Part shown: in pieces, positions 1 to 9,214 of the stretch
Numbering within the stretch: the first letter of the stretch is position 1
How the letters are laid out: every line of letters begins with the position of its first letter
From: Wolbachia endosymbiont (group A) of Longitarsus flavicornis
Lineage (GTDB): Bacteria > Pseudomonadota > Alphaproteobacteria > Rickettsiales > Anaplasmataceae
Reading direction: 5' to 3'
DNA length: 64,000 bases
Assembly: GCF_963931955.1 (NCBI RefSeq)
Contig: NZ_OZ008337.1
Location: 1,054,001-1,118,000, forward strand
The notes under the pieces: model-generated
Databases searched by the model: none
What the model was told of the DNA's origin: nothing
Seen by the model: only the letters and a program-made list of their open reading frames with translations
Made by a program: the position numbers and the translations under genes

Positions 1-880
1 GGTCTAAAAGCTGCATTGTTCCAGGTTCCAGGCCAGATAGTGCTACTCCTTGCTCACTTGCTTCACCTTCTCCCATGATATTTGCTTCTGGATCGAGTCT
101 CGTAATAAATCCAGCAAACATTGCTGCAGTTTTCTTTCTCACCAGCTCTGCATCATCATATTGATCAAGCTCATAAAGCTTCAGCAGTATATTAGAAAGC
201 CAAGGCTCCCCTCTAACTTGCCCAGGTCTTAGTGGTCTGTAAATATGTAAAACATCATTTGCTGGCACTCTCACTGATTCTCCAAACATACTTTCACCAG
301 GGTGTTCTTTAAATAGGTAGTATGCTTCTCTTTGCCCAAGCCTGTTAAACTCAATCCCGTTTCTTATTACATTACCATTTCCTAAAGTTTGATTTGTTTT
401 ATTATCTAAATGTTCAGACTCAAGTACTTGCAGTTGTAATGGTACAGAAAATCTATCTTCCAGCTTTCTCGTTCTTAAACGTACAAAACATTCTCCTCCC
501 TCTATCATACTTCTGCACACTAGAGCTTGTAATCCATAAAAATCACTTACTCCGTTACTGTCTGCTTCATCTGTCCATTTTAGCCATAATTCTTGTACTT
601 TCTTTCGAAATTCTCCATCTCTTGCCTTTGATTGCGGCTTTATTCCTGTTCCAATAGAGTTACTCACTATTGTATCAATGATATTTGCTGCATACGGATT
701 TTTTCTCACCATGTCACGTGATCGACTACGTAAAGTTTCAAGGTTTTGAGACAGCAAATTGTTTATACTTCCTGACTCTGGTTGAAAGTGAAAAAATCTT
801 CTTCCTGAGCCTGCTGCATCCCAGGCTGAGCTTTTTATCTTTGGCTTGTTAAATAATTGTTTAAATGACTTTAATAGCAT
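1..880 (-). CDS. Phage WO portal protein (lambda gpB-like), C-terminus beyond window
   Basis: I translated the minus strand by hand; the frame stays open to the left edge. It begins MLLKSFKQLFNKPKIKSSAW and reads about 293 residues without a stop. The text matches lambda-family portal proteins: an early RSRDMVRKNPYAANIIDTIV stretch and a later VPANDVLHIYRPLRPGQVRG stretch, both characteristic of this family. Portal forms the dodecameric DNA-entry ring at the capsid vertex and docks the terminase. Its ATG (880-878) shares one base with the TAA stop of the upstream nuclease gene (TAATG), suggesting translational coupling. Its neighbours are gpW and terminase, the usual lambda-type head-module order. 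No internal lesion is visible, but the C-terminus and any later head genes lie outside the window. Confidence 0.9.
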   Translation of the reverse strand, partial: MLLKSFKQLFNKPKIKSSAWDAAGSGRRFFHFQPESGSINNLLSQNLETLRSRSRDMVRKNPYAANIIDTIVSNSIGTGIKPQSKARDGEFRKKVQELWLKWTDEADSNGVSDFYGLQALVCRSMIEGGECFVRLRTRKLEDRFSVPLQLQVLESEHLDNKTNQTLGNGNVIRNGIEFNRLGQREAYYLFKEHPGESMFGESVRVPANDVLHIYRPLRPGQVRGEPWLSNILLKLYELDQYDDAELVRKKTAAMFAGFITRLDPEANIMGEGEASEQGVALSGLEPGTMQLLD

Positions 881-1938
881 TACTTTTCCTTATCTGAAAT
901 TTTTGATAACTCAGCTTCCAGCTCTTCTATTGTTGGCAAGGCTGTCTTTACATTCTCTGGTAGATTTTCAGTAATTTTATATTCTGCCAACCCTATCGGT
1001 TTATTTATGTCTTTCAATGTATACTTAGCTAGTACATTATCCTTTGACTTGCATAAAATTAATCCTATAGATGGTTGATCTGTCTCATGCTTTAGTAAAT
1101 CATCAACGGCTGAAAGATAAAAATTCATTTTACCTGCATACTCTGGCTTGAAATCCTTGTCTTTTAGCTCAATTACTACAAAGCAACGTAGCTTTAAATG
1201 ATAAAACAATAAGTCAATATAGAAGTCTTTATTTCCAACATCTAAGTGAAACTGCCTACCAACAAATGCAAATCCTTCCCCTAGCTCTAGCAGAAATTTT
1301 TCCACATGGCCTACAAGACCTTTTTCTACTTCTCTTTCATGAGCGTCATCTCCTATACTCAAAAAATCAAAAATATATGGATCTTTTAATGTATAATGTG
1401 CTAAATCTGATTGGGGAGAAGGTAACTTATCTTTGAAGTTAGTAACAGCTTTTCCTTGACGTTTGTGCAATTCACGTTCGATTTGCATCACCATTATACT
1501 ACGTGACCAACCGTGCTCTATAGCCTTTTGAAAATAAAATAGTCTTTCTTTTGGATCTTTTACTTTATCTAAAATAACTACAATATGAAACCAAGGCAAT
1601 TGTGCAGCAACCTGCTGCGTAAATTCAGTATCTTGATACTCTGCAGCAAATTGACGCATATAAGTAAGATTCCTAGCGCTAAATCCCTTCATTTCTGGAA
1701 ATGCGCTTCTTAAATCCTTACTTAGCTGATCTATGATTTTAGCACCCCAGCCATGTTCTTTTTGGCGCTTTAAGATCTCTGTACCAATATGGTGGTAAAG
1801 CACAATAAGCTTGCTATTTACTGCCAGTGCTGCTTTATAACGACTAGTAGCAATCTGTTCTTTGAGCTGCTCTAAAAATTCTGTATATTCTTTTGCTATA
1901 ATTTTTGTCATGTGATTCCTTTCAACGATTTTCATCAT
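880..1938 (-). CDS. DUF1016 / YhcG-type PD-(D/E)XK nuclease family protein
   Basis: A 352-residue protein matching the DUF1016 (YhcG) family. The N-terminal half (about 25-165) carries the family's helical domain, with the VVILDKVKDPKERLFYFQKA region. The C-terminal half has the PD-(D/E)XK-like core, with DVGNKDFYIDLLFYHLKLRC (Asp) followed by FVVIELK (Glu-x-Lys). DUF1016 proteins are predicted nucleases often linked to mobile DNA. Here it sits inside a WO head operon between gpW and portal, an odd place for a nuclease, so it may be a phage-carried cargo or defence gene. Start: 1938 (MMKIVERNHMTK), just overlapping the gpW stop. An internal Met 10 codons later is an alternative and matches a common family start better. 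The exact role is not known. Confidence 0.8.
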   Translation of the reverse strand: MMKIVERNHMTKIIAKEYTEFLEQLKEQIATSRYKAALAVNSKLIVLYHHIGTEILKRQKEHGWGAKIIDQLSKDLRSAFPEMKGFSARNLTYMRQFAAEYQDTEFTQQVAAQLPWFHIVVILDKVKDPKERLFYFQKAIEHGWSRSIMVMQIERELHKRQGKAVTNFKDKLPSPQSDLAHYTLKDPYIFDFLSIGDDAHEREVEKGLVGHVEKFLLELGEGFAFVGRQFHLDVGNKDFYIDLLFYHLKLRCFVVIELKDKDFKPEYAGKMNFYLSAVDDLLKHETDQPSIGLILCKSKDNVLAKYTLKDINKPIGLAEYKITENLPENVKTALPTIEELEAELSKISDKEK

Positions 1939-2162
1939 TATATGATCCCCTTACTCGTTGAAAAAACAATCTTTCTCTTCGGCTTCATTCCAGCAATCTT
2001 TAGTTCACTTTTGATGCGTTGTCTGAGGCTGAGCAAGTCATTTATCTGTACTTCAGCATATCTCACAACATGATCACCATATGCAATTGATACCACTCTT
2101 TCGCCACTCTGAAGCTTCTTTATTGCTTGTTCAACTTGAAACAAATACTCTTCGTTATACAT
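1938..2162 (-). CDS. Phage head-tail joining protein, lambda gpW-like
   Basis: A 74-residue protein. It resembles lambda gpW (about 68 residues) in length and pattern: an N-terminal helix, a short beta hairpin around SGERVVSIAYGDHVVRYAEV, then a helix DLLSLRQRIKSEL. In lambda, gpW caps the filled head and provides the platform for gpFII and the tail. The gene overlaps the terminase stop by 8 nt upstream and meets the nuclease start downstream, so it is in one polycistronic minus-strand unit. It looks intact. Confidence 0.8.
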   Translation of the reverse strand: MYNEEYLFQVEQAIKKLQSGERVVSIAYGDHVVRYAEVQINDLLSLRQRIKSELKIAGMKPKRKIVFSTSKGII

Positions 2163-2426
2163 TTTTCAACCACTTACTCTGTCTTACTTTTTTAGGCTTT
2201 TTACTTTCCATTTTTCCACTCAAACTATTCCATTTACTCTCTGGCCATCTGTCTACTCCCAGTGCTATCGATGCTGCTCTTGCGTAAATTCGGCAATCTA
2301 GTACTTCATTTCTTTCTCTTACCTTTTGCCACTCTTGTTTAGTGTATCCTTTTACTACCTTGCTGACTAATTGCTCTGCCGTTAGCTGCTTAAAATATTC
2401 AGGTGCATACTCAGGAAAATGACAAT
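2155..2426 (-). pseudogene. Phage WO terminase large subunit, C-terminal remnant
   Basis: Only about the last 90 residues remain. They show the GpA-type terminase C-terminus: CHFPEYAPEYFKQLTAEQL, then a WQKVRERNEVLDCRIYARAA stretch (the helix after the nuclease domain) and a basic tail. The reading frame runs into the end of an IS at 2427. On the other side of the IS there is no further terminase sequence, only about 80 nt and then a chromosomal antiporter gene. The ATPase motor and most of the nuclease domain are therefore gone, and the prophage cannot package DNA from this copy. Confidence 0.85.
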
Positions 2427-3320
2427 AGACTTCTTTCAAAATTCATGTATGGAGCTCAAAATTGTGAATTGCAGCAATCAAATTAAACCTTAAACCAAAA
2501 CGTTTTCGTCGGTTTCTATACCTGTCCGAGATGATTTTAAACCTTTTCAATAAGCCAATTACGTTTTCAACAATTGCCCTTTGGCTCATAAGTGCCCTGT
2601 TCTCTTTTTTTTGTTCTTTGCTTAACGGATTCTTTTTCATTTTCCTGTGCGGTAATACAACATTTTTGTGTATCTTCTGCATTCCCCTGTAGCCGGCATC
2701 AGCTAAGATTTTGGTGTCCGGTAATATTGCTACCTTTGATTCTCTAAACATCCGAAAATCGTGTTTTCTACCATTCGAGAAAGATGTGCATATGACTTTT
2801 TTACTCTTCTTCTCTGTTACTATTTGTGTTTTTATAGTATGCCTTTTTTTCTTTCCAGAGTAGAAGGGCTTTTGCTTTTTTTTGGTCTCTCTACTGGCGT
2901 TTCAGTTCCGTCTATTACTAAAACTTCATATTCTACATCACTCTTTAATAGCTCTTTTTTTCCTGGTAATGCAAAATCTGGATGTTTTATTAATATGTCT
3001 TCTACCTATCTTATTATTTTAAAACTGTTACTTTCACTCATGCCATAGCTTTGCCCAATATGAAAATATGTACGATATTCTCTTATATATTCCAGTGCCA
3101 TAAGTAGCCTGTCTTCTATGCAAAGTTTACTTTTTCTTCCACTTCTAGCTTTTTTTCTTTTATCCTCCACTTCTAGAATTTCTACCATTCGCTCAAATGT
3201 TGCTTTTTTTACCCCTGTTAAACGTCGAAACTTTTCTCCTTCTAACTTTTCTATTTCCTTATATTTCATGCTTTCAAATACTTCATCTTACACTCCCTCT
3301 AACAATTTTGAAAGAAGTCT
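2427..3320 (-). mobile_element. ISWpi1-like IS5-family insertion sequence, copy 1 (894 bp)
   Basis: The element runs from AGACTTCTTTCAAAATT to its inverted copy AATTTTGAAAGAAGTCT, 17-bp perfect terminal inverted repeats. It is flanked on both sides by AAT, a 3-bp target duplication, so this is a simple insertion. The transposase lies on the minus strand. It closes the truncated terminase gene and marks the boundary between WO remnant and chromosome. The right flank continues AGACTTCTTGCATAAGC, whose first nine bases repeat the IS tip; this may be the scar of another element or a preferred target. Confidence 0.92.
2443..3269 (-). pseudogene. IS5-family transposase, amber-interrupted with -1 frameshift (copy 1)
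   Basis: The first frame gives 87 residues from MKYKEIEKLEGEKF (DNA-binding N-terminus) and ends at an amber codon after SNSFKIIR. The same frame continues VEDILIKHPDFALPGKK with no other defect, so the stop probably replaces a sense codon (TGG to TAG would be a single change). Further on, an eight-A run allows a -1 slip to the frame reading KKKQKPFYSGKKKRHTIKTQ, a typical IS5-family block, then DAGYRGMQ and the C-terminal RAIVENVIGLLKRFK region. The -1 shift is likely programmed; the amber is not a known feature of the family. Identical in the other full copies as far as read. Confidence 0.85.
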
Positions 3321-3403
3321 AATAGACTTCTTGCATAAGCCACAACTGTCATTATGTGTTAAGTAATTCCGTTTCTTATAAAACGCACTGATAAAGAGAA
3401 ACT

Positions 3404-4705
3404 CTAAGTTGTAGTTGCACAACGTCTGCTGTTAATGATTATTTCACCTATTGTAACTGCTGCTAAAATAAAGCAATAATATACTTTTGTTAATAAAGAA
3501 ACAGGTGATACAGAAGCTATACTTCCTGCTAGCAATAGTTGAGAACCATAAGGTAAGATGCCTTTTGTAGCACAAGCAAAAACATCTAATAAGTATGCGC
3601 TGCGATGTGGTGCAATACTGTGTTTTTGTGCAAGCCTTTTTGCAATACCACCACTTAGTAAAATAGCAATGGTATTATTGGCAACCAAGGTAGTAACCAT
3701 AGACGCAATTCCTGCTATCACAAATTCAGCTTTAGTTTTTGTGATATTGCTTTCATCGATGAGTTTATGCAACGCTTTTTGACCTTGTTTGTACATTATA
3801 TGGCTCAACCCACCGATAAATAGAGCAAATATCATTATCTCGTTTACTTTTTTGAAACCGTCATACACGTTATGAGGAAATTGAATGATAGCATAGTCAA
3901 AAAAAGTTATTCCTAGCACACCAGCAATAATTATGTTTACAGTTATTGTTACTAAAGTGGTGACTTCAAGCAGCCCCATGATTATTAAAGAAATATAAGG
4001 AATAATTTTTATTATAGAATAATAATCTAAATTTGATATAGAAATAATTTTTGTACTACTTGAAATCACTGCCAGATAGGTGAGTGTTATAATACCTGCA
4101 GTAAATGCAACCTTAGAGTTTATTTTAAGTTTATCTTTTGCTGAAGCTCCCTGTGAAGAAACAGATGCAATGGTGGTATCAGATATCATCGAAAGGTTAT
4201 CGCCAAATACAGCACCACCTACTACAGTTGCAGTTCCTATTTCAAGACCAAAAGCTCCACTTTTTGCCAGATTAACAGCTATAGGTACCATCAGCGCAAC
4301 AACTCCCATAGATGTACCAATCGCAGTTGAAATAAAAGCAGAAGCCAAAAATACTCCAGGAAGTAGTAATCGTGCTGGAAGGAAATTAAGAATTAAATTA
4401 GCAACAGTGTCTGCGCTGCCAATTGATTGAGTAACCGCAGAAAATGCTCCGGAAAATAGAAAAATCAAGCACATAGTAAGGGTATTTTTGTCACCCATGC
4501 CCTCGATAACAGTATCGATGTTATGCTGAATTTTATTTGTACCACGTGAGACAGCAAAAAATAGTGCTGGTAACAAGCATATTACTGGTGAAACCTGAAG
4601 AAGTGGATTATCAGTTCCGATAAAAGAAAAATAAGCACCGCTTCCAAGGTACAAGATTAAAAAAATAATCAAGGGGACAAAAGCTGTCATTTCACTGTAC
4701 CTCAA
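3404..4705 (-). CDS. NhaC-family Na+/H+ antiporter
   Basis: A 433-residue integral membrane protein with roughly 10-12 hydrophobic segments. The motif-rich centre has GTSMGVVALMVPIA and VVGGAVFGDNLSMISDTTIA, the characteristic NhaC-type signature with charged residues in the transport core. It would exchange sodium for protons across the inner membrane and help with pH and salt balance inside the host vacuole. It is the first chromosomal gene after the prophage remnant and stands alone. An alternative start at the sixth codon (MTAFVPL) is equally possible. No frameshift seen. Confidence 0.85.
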   Translation of the reverse strand: MRYSEMTAFVPLIIFLILYLGSGAYFSFIGTDNPLLQVSPVICLLPALFFAVSRGTNKIQHNIDTVIEGMGDKNTLTMCLIFLFSGAFSAVTQSIGSADTVANLILNFLPARLLLPGVFLASAFISTAIGTSMGVVALMVPIAVNLAKSGAFGLEIGTATVVGGAVFGDNLSMISDTTIASVSSQGASAKDKLKINSKVAFTAGIITLTYLAVISSSTKIISISNLDYYSIIKIIPYISLIIMGLLEVTTLVTITVNIIIAGVLGITFFDYAIIQFPHNVYDGFKKVNEIMIFALFIGGLSHIMYKQGQKALHKLIDESNITKTKAEFVIAGIASMVTTLVANNTIAILLSGGIAKRLAQKHSIAPHRSAYLLDVFACATKGILPYGSQLLLAGSIASVSPVSLLTKVYYCFILAAVTIGEIIINSRRCATTT

Positions 4706-4894
4706 ACTTACAACTATAACTAATTAAGTGGTCTTAAGCAAGTTTGGTTCACTGGGAATGTTCAAAAAAGTGTGTCAAACCGAGAAAAAAAGTAATAAAT
4801 TGATATAAAAAAATGGAAGTTTGACAATGAGTCAGAAAGTAGTAAACAGAATTACCGGTTTGGTAGATTATGAAGCAACTTATAAGATTTTTGA
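4706..4894 (+). other. Intergenic between nhaC and ppiD genes; possible transposase-start remnant
   Basis: This short gap contains a 30-codon plus-strand ORF at 4827-4919 (MSQKVVNRITGLVDYEATYK) with a weak upstream A/G-rich stretch. It overlaps the 3' end of the convergent ppiD gene. It may be the beginning of a decayed IS transposase, but I could not assign a family. Treat as unassigned. Confidence 0.25.
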
Positions 4895-6694
4895 CTATAT
4901 ATTATCAAGTATAGCGTGATTAATTTCGATTTTATACTTTGATTTCAGGTAGCTAATTAATTGCTCTTTTAGCGATATCATCACACGTTTTCCAGTGTCA
5001 AGCATGTTTAATTTGCCATTTGATGAATGCATTTCTTTTAGAACACCTATTATAATTTCATTATTGTATTGAATAGGGTCTGTCACTGAACCAGTTGTTT
5101 TCATATTGAAAATCTCTTCTACAAAAGAAAATGGGTAGTTTTGTTCATTGCGATGCATCTGCTGATCTTCAACTAATTCCACACCTTGAATTTTTTCCCA
5201 ATCTGTTTTTTCTCTTAGTTGCACTGCAACCTCTTGCCCAATTTTAAACATTCTTTCTTTTATAAACTCACTCTGCCAAAGCTCTACTGCTAATGCCCTG
5301 CCTTCTTCAAAACTTTGTGATTTAGGTGGAACGATATCGATGATTTTTACACTAACAACAGCGTCCCCAACGCCCTTAAAATAACCTTTCTGATCCTTTT
5401 CTCGCGAAAAAATGAAAGAAATCAAATCACTAGAATCTCCTACGTTATTACCGTTTTGATCTTTTTCACTCGCATCTACTGGACCAATAGTTTGTATAGG
5501 TAAATTATATTCACTCAATATTTCTTCAATTGTTGAACCATTGTATATCTTATAGTTCACTTGGTTTATGAAATCATTGACTCTTTCAAAAGACTTTTGG
5601 TTAGTTAGAACTGACTTTATGTCTTTTTTTAAATCAACTAAGTCTTCATCAGAGATTTGATGCGCATTTTCCACTTTTATTATGTGCCAACCAAAACTGC
5701 TTGCTAAAACTTCACTTACTTCACCTACTTTAAGAGCAAACACCTTCTCTCTCATGTCTTCCGGTAGAAAATCCTTAGTTATATTATTTACTCTAGTTTC
5801 TTCAAGTTCTGCTTTGCCAAACTCTTCTACTATCTGTTCAAAGCTTGTTTTACCCTCCTCAAATGCTCTTCTTGCTGTCTCAGCTTCTTCTTTGGTAGAA
5901 AATATTACATTGAATATATCTCTTTGATCTTTAAGTTCTTGTTGTTCTATTATACCATCAACTTCTTCATCTGAGATCTTGATTTGATCTTCAAAATACT
6001 TTTGGCCTAGGGAAATATATTGCGCAGTTCGATACTCAGGATAATAAAAATGGGATTTATTTCTTTCGTACAAATCAAGTAAGGCTTGATCATCTGGTTC
6101 AGGAATGTTTGTAACTGCATCTTCAGTTATTTTAACAATATCAACTACTCTAGTTTGGTAGCGACTTTTGTATATCTGCTCATCAATTTTCTCGCCAAAA
6201 GTTACTGGATAATTATCTTTAAATAATGAAGTCATGAACATCATTGCAGGCAGGACTTTCTCTAGCTTTGCTATATACTCTTTCTCTGTCATATGCAGGT
6301 CATTTAGCGTTTCATAGAATTTATTTTTGTCAAATTCACCTTTATCATTTTGAAAGTATTTGGTGTTTTTAATATGGTTTTTTATAGACTCTTCTCCAAC
6401 TGTCAACCCCAGCTCACTAATTAGGTTAAACAATAGTTTTTGCTCTATAAGTGCGTTAAGCAAATCATATTTCAGCTTTTTTACTTGTTCTCTACTCGCA
6501 TCAGATCCAGAAATTTGCTTTTCATAATTTTGATATAGTGATTTATACTCATCTGACGTTATAACTTCTTTTCCAACCCTAGCTACCTCTTCTTTTTCAT
6601 CATCACCTGATAAAAGGTTGCCAATTCCCATGAAGATTAACAAGCAAGCTAAAAGGACAACGGTTACTTTAGTGAAAAAATTTTTAACATTCAT
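4895..6694 (-). CDS. ppiD: PpiD/SurA-type periplasmic peptidyl-prolyl isomerase
   Basis: A 599-residue protein with one N-terminal membrane anchor (residues about 9-27, VTVVLLACLLIFMGIGNLL) and a long periplasmic part. A SurA-like N-terminal chaperone domain (about 35-180) is followed by a parvulin (PpiC) domain at about 220-360, containing FNVIFSTKEEAETARRAF and VGEVSEVLASSFGWHIIKVE. PpiD-type proteins are anchored chaperones at the SecYEG exit that help outer-membrane and secreted proteins fold. Length and layout are normal for alphaproteobacterial PpiD. It stands alone, convergent with whatever lies at 4827. Confidence 0.88.
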   Translation of the reverse strand: MNVKNFFTKVTVVLLACLLIFMGIGNLLSGDDEKEEVARVGKEVITSDEYKSLYQNYEKQISGSDASREQVKKLKYDLLNALIEQKLLFNLISELGLTVGEESIKNHIKNTKYFQNDKGEFDKNKFYETLNDLHMTEKEYIAKLEKVLPAMMFMTSLFKDNYPVTFGEKIDEQIYKSRYQTRVVDIVKITEDAVTNIPEPDDQALLDLYERNKSHFYYPEYRTAQYISLGQKYFEDQIKISDEEVDGIIEQQELKDQRDIFNVIFSTKEEAETARRAFEEGKTSFEQIVEEFGKAELEETRVNNITKDFLPEDMREKVFALKVGEVSEVLASSFGWHIIKVENAHQISDEDLVDLKKDIKSVLTNQKSFERVNDFINQVNYKIYNGSTIEEILSEYNLPIQTIGPVDASEKDQNGNNVGDSSDLISFIFSREKDQKGYFKGVGDAVVSVKIIDIVPPKSQSFEEGRALAVELWQSEFIKERMFKIGQEVAVQLREKTDWEKIQGVELVEDQQMHRNEQNYPFSFVEEIFNMKTTGSVTDPIQYNNEIIIGVLKEMHSSNGKLNMLDTGKRVMISLKEQLISYLKSKYKIEINHAILDNI

Positions 6695-6914
6695 TTTAAA
6701 CTCAGTTAATTAATGGTTAATTATAGAATAGTGATAATTTAATACTTGTAAACCTGTTGCTTTATTAGCTAATATATATAATATTACAATATATTAACTT
6801 AAAATTTAACTCTCTTCTTAAATAGAAACATATGTTTAACTGAGTTATACTATACCTTAAGAAGGGAAAATATGCTTAAAGGTGAGAGCATTTAATTAAC
6901 TTAAGAGGTGGGAA
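6695..6914. other. AT-rich divergent intergenic region
   Basis: About 220 bp between ppiD (minus) and the small ORF/DUF1013 unit (plus). It is very AT-rich, with runs such as TAATATATATAATATTAC, and probably holds both promoters. I see no gene and no clear single promoter. Confidence 0.4.
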
Positions 6915-7028
6915 GTGACAAACAAAAAATCATTGAATGACAAAATTAATGCTTTTTTAGTTTTAATAGCTTATATTTTAGCTCTGTATAACAGTAAGGG
7001 ATACTTTGAATGGGAGATGCTTTTTTGA
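6915..7028 (+). CDS. Small 37-codon ORF upstream of DUF1013 gene
   Basis: It starts at a GTG preceded by AAGAGGTGGGA, a good ribosome binding site, and reads VTNKKSLNDKINAFLVLIAY, then ends EWEMLF. The middle (about 13-24) is hydrophobic. Its stop TGA (7026-7028) overlaps an ATG (7028-7030) of the DUF1013 gene in the arrangement TGATG, which is typical of translational coupling. This supports it as a real short gene or leader peptide and supports 7028 as the downstream start. It has no recognised family. Confidence 0.4.
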   Translation: MTNKKSLNDKINAFLVLIAYILALYNSKGYFEWEMLF

Positions 7029-7618
7029 TGTCAATGGAATCTTCTAAGGGCAATAACGATAGAAATAAACAGTTTCTCATGCAAATAGCTGCTTGGCTAG
7101 TAGATAACACTGGTTTAACTTTTAATCAAATAGCACAATGTTGCAGGTTGGCCCTTGAAGAAGTACAAGACATAGCTGATGAGGAAATAGAAGTTGAAAA
7201 ATATAACCCTATTATTTCTGGGGTAATTACTGAAAAAGAAATCGATGATTGCAAAAAAAATCCAAACCGTGTACCAAATTTGATTATAAAAAATATAAAA
7301 AAAAGGAGTAAAGCGATTGGTAGCATTCTTGGCTTTGCCTCTACGGCAAGGCGTAGAGATAAACCTGATGCGATTTATTATTTAGTAAAAAAATTTCCTA
7401 TCTTGGACAATAACGTTATAGCCAAATTAATTAGTACAACAAATTACACAGTTGAGCAGGTAAGAGATGGATCTCATCATAACATGCAAAATATAAAACC
7501 CCAAGATCCTGTACTACTTGGCTTATGTAGTCAAGAAAATTTAGAAGCAGAAGTGGAAAAAGCAAAAGTAGAAGAAGAGAAGCAAGAAAGGTTAAAAAAT
7601 ATAAAGAATAGCTATTGA
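7028..7618 (+). CDS. DUF1013 family protein (TrcR-like cell-cycle regulator)
   Basis: About 196 residues. The diagnostic segment AAWLVDNTGLTFNQIAQCC, followed by VQDIADEEIEV, matches alphaproteobacterial DUF1013 proteins. One member, TrcR of Sinorhizobium, is a cell-cycle transcriptional regulator associated with RNA polymerase. The pattern LTFNQIAQCCRLALEEVQ looks like a helix-turn-helix, and a second similar block lies at NVIAKLISTTNYTVEQVRDG. An ATG at 7010 in frame gives a slightly longer form; I prefer 7028 because of the TGATG coupling. The basic/acidic tail is coiled-coil-like. Confidence 0.8.
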   Translation: MSMESSKGNNDRNKQFLMQIAAWLVDNTGLTFNQIAQCCRLALEEVQDIADEEIEVEKYNPIISGVITEKEIDDCKKNPNRVPNLIIKNIKKRSKAIGSILGFASTARRRDKPDAIYYLVKKFPILDNNVIAKLISTTNYTVEQVRDGSHHNMQNIKPQDPVLLGLCSQENLEAEVEKAKVEEEKQERLKNIKNSY

Positions 7619-7658
7619 AAATCCTCAAATTTTTGTGCTTTGTTAACATTAAATTAAC

Positions 7659-7686
7659 TTGACTTGCTAGTGTTTATTAGTATAAT
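7659..7686 (+). promoter_or_regulatory. Predicted sigma-70 promoter and long leader of rho
   Basis: TTGACT at 7659-7664 and TATAAT at 7681-7686, spaced 16 bp, precede rho by about 125 nt. The leader contains the complementary pair AGTACG...CGTACT at about 7695-7735. rho is autoregulated through its leader in other bacteria, so the long 5' UTR may serve that here; this is inference. Confidence 0.55.
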
Positions 7687-7810
7687 ATAAGTAAAGTACG
7701 GGGTTTAATGATAATTAAGCTTAATACGTACTGAAACTAGCTCAGCCTAATTTATTATCTTATAGTCACATTTTAGGTTAGTAAGCATCAATTAAAATTT
7801 TTGGAGGATT

Positions 7811-9214
7811 ATGACAACAATCAATGAAGATGTTTTGGCAAAAGGAAAGGTTACAGCTCAACCTGAAACAAGTGAGCAAATTCACAATAACGATACAGTA
7901 AAACAGATGGTCAATGAAGGTACTGAGAAAAACAGAAAAACATTAGATCTGAGCGAATTAAAAGAGAAAACAGCAGAAGAATTGTTAGAGTTAGCTGAAG
8001 AAAGAAAAATTTTAACTAACGGTAAAAGCAATGGTAGAATGCTAAAGCAGGAAATAATATTCAGCTTAATGAAGAAAATGAGTGAAGAAGGAGGCATAAC
8101 CACAGGGAGTGGAATAGTGGAAATATTGCCTGATGGTTTCGGTTTCTTACGTTCAGCAAGTGCAAATTATGCCCCAAGTACCGATGATGTTTATATTTCC
8201 AACGGGCAAATAAAGAAGTTTAATTTACGTACAGGAGATATGGCATATGGAGAAATAAGGCCACCTGGTGATAAAGAAAGATATTTTACTTTAACTAAGG
8301 TTCAAAGTATAAACTCTACTGAAGTCAGTGAATTAAGAAAGTATGTCCATTTTGATAATTTGCTTCCTCTTTATCCTGAGGAAAGCATAGTACTTGAGTG
8401 TAATAATGGTGATGATAAAAAAGGCTTAAGCATGCGTGCTATAGATATAGTAGCTCCTCTTGGGAAAGGGCAAAGAGCGTTAGTAGTTGCTCCACCTCGT
8501 ACAGGAAAAACTGTATTGCTTCAGCAAATGGCTAACTCTATAGCTATAAATCACCCTGAAGTAGAATTAATAGTGTTACTTATAGATGAAAGACCTGAAG
8601 AAGTAACAGATATGATACGTTCTGTAAAAGGTGAGGTAGTAAGTTCTACGTTTGATGAGCCTGCTTACCGTCACGTACAGCTTGCTGAAATAGTAATAGA
8701 AAAAGCTAAAAGAATGGTTGAGCATAAAAAAGATGTGGTAATTCTACTTGACAATATTACTAGACTTGCACGTGCTTATAATGCTGTTATTCCTTCGTCT
8801 GGGAAAGTTCTAACTGGTGGTGTGGATTCAAACGCACTGCAGAGACCAAAACGCTTTTTTGGAGCAGCTCGTAATATTGAGAATGGGGGTTCTTTAACTA
8901 TAATCGCCACAGCTCTTATAGAGACTGGCTCAAAAATGGATGATGTTATTTTTGAGGAGTTTAAAGGTACAGGAAACGCTGAGATCATACTTGATAGAAA
9001 ACTTTCTGATAAACGTATATTTCCAGCTATTGATATTACAAAATCCGGAACAAGGAAGGAAGAGCTATTAGTTGATAAGGCTATACTAAATAAAATATGG
9101 GTGTTGCGTAGAATACTTAATCCTATGGGACCTGTTGAAGCAATGGAATTTTTACGTGACAAACTACTTTTAACAAAGAGCAATGCTGACTTTTTTAACT
9201 CCATGAATCACTAA
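7811..9214 (+). CDS. rho: Transcription termination factor Rho
   Basis: 467 residues. An N-terminal Rho helical domain ([20 protein letters not shown], about 44-63) is followed by the RNA-binding cold-shock-like domain with [17 protein letters not shown] (about 100-115). The Walker A motif is in [18 protein letters not shown] and Walker B in [16 protein letters not shown]. The Q- and R-loop region lies around [20 protein letters not shown]. Rho is a hexameric RNA helicase that ends transcription of untranslated RNA. The non-conserved N-terminal extension of about 40 residues is acidic and polar, longer than in E. coli (419 residues). The ribosome site TTGGAGGATT sits just before the ATG. Confidence 0.96.
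   Translation: MTTINEDVLAKGKVTAQPETSEQIHNNDTVKQMVNEGTEKNRKTLDLSELKEKTAEELLELAEERKILTNGKSNGRMLKQEIIFSLMKKMSEEGGITTGSGIVEILPDGFGFLRSASANYAPSTDDVYISNGQIKKFNLRTGDMAYGEIRPPGDKERYFTLTKVQSINSTEVSELRKYVHFDNLLPLYPEESIVLECNNGDDKKGLSMRAIDIVAPLGKGQRALVVAPPRTGKTVLLQQMANSIAINHPEVELIVLLIDERPEEVTDMIRSVKGEVVSSTFDEPAYRHVQLAEIVIEKAKRMVEHKKDVVILLDNITRLARAYNAVIPSSGKVLTGGVDSNALQRPKRFFGAARNIENGGSLTIIATALIETGSKMDDVIFEEFKGTGNAEIILDRKLSDKRIFPAIDITKSGTRKEELLVDKAILNKIWVLRRILNPMGPVEAMEFLRDKLLLTKSNADFFNSMNH

Noticed and set aside
2761..3048. 95-residue frame opposite the transposase, repeated in every IS copy
   Set aside because: It is the antisense shadow of the transposase and low in complexity (Phe, Ser, Leu); repeated only because the IS is repeated.
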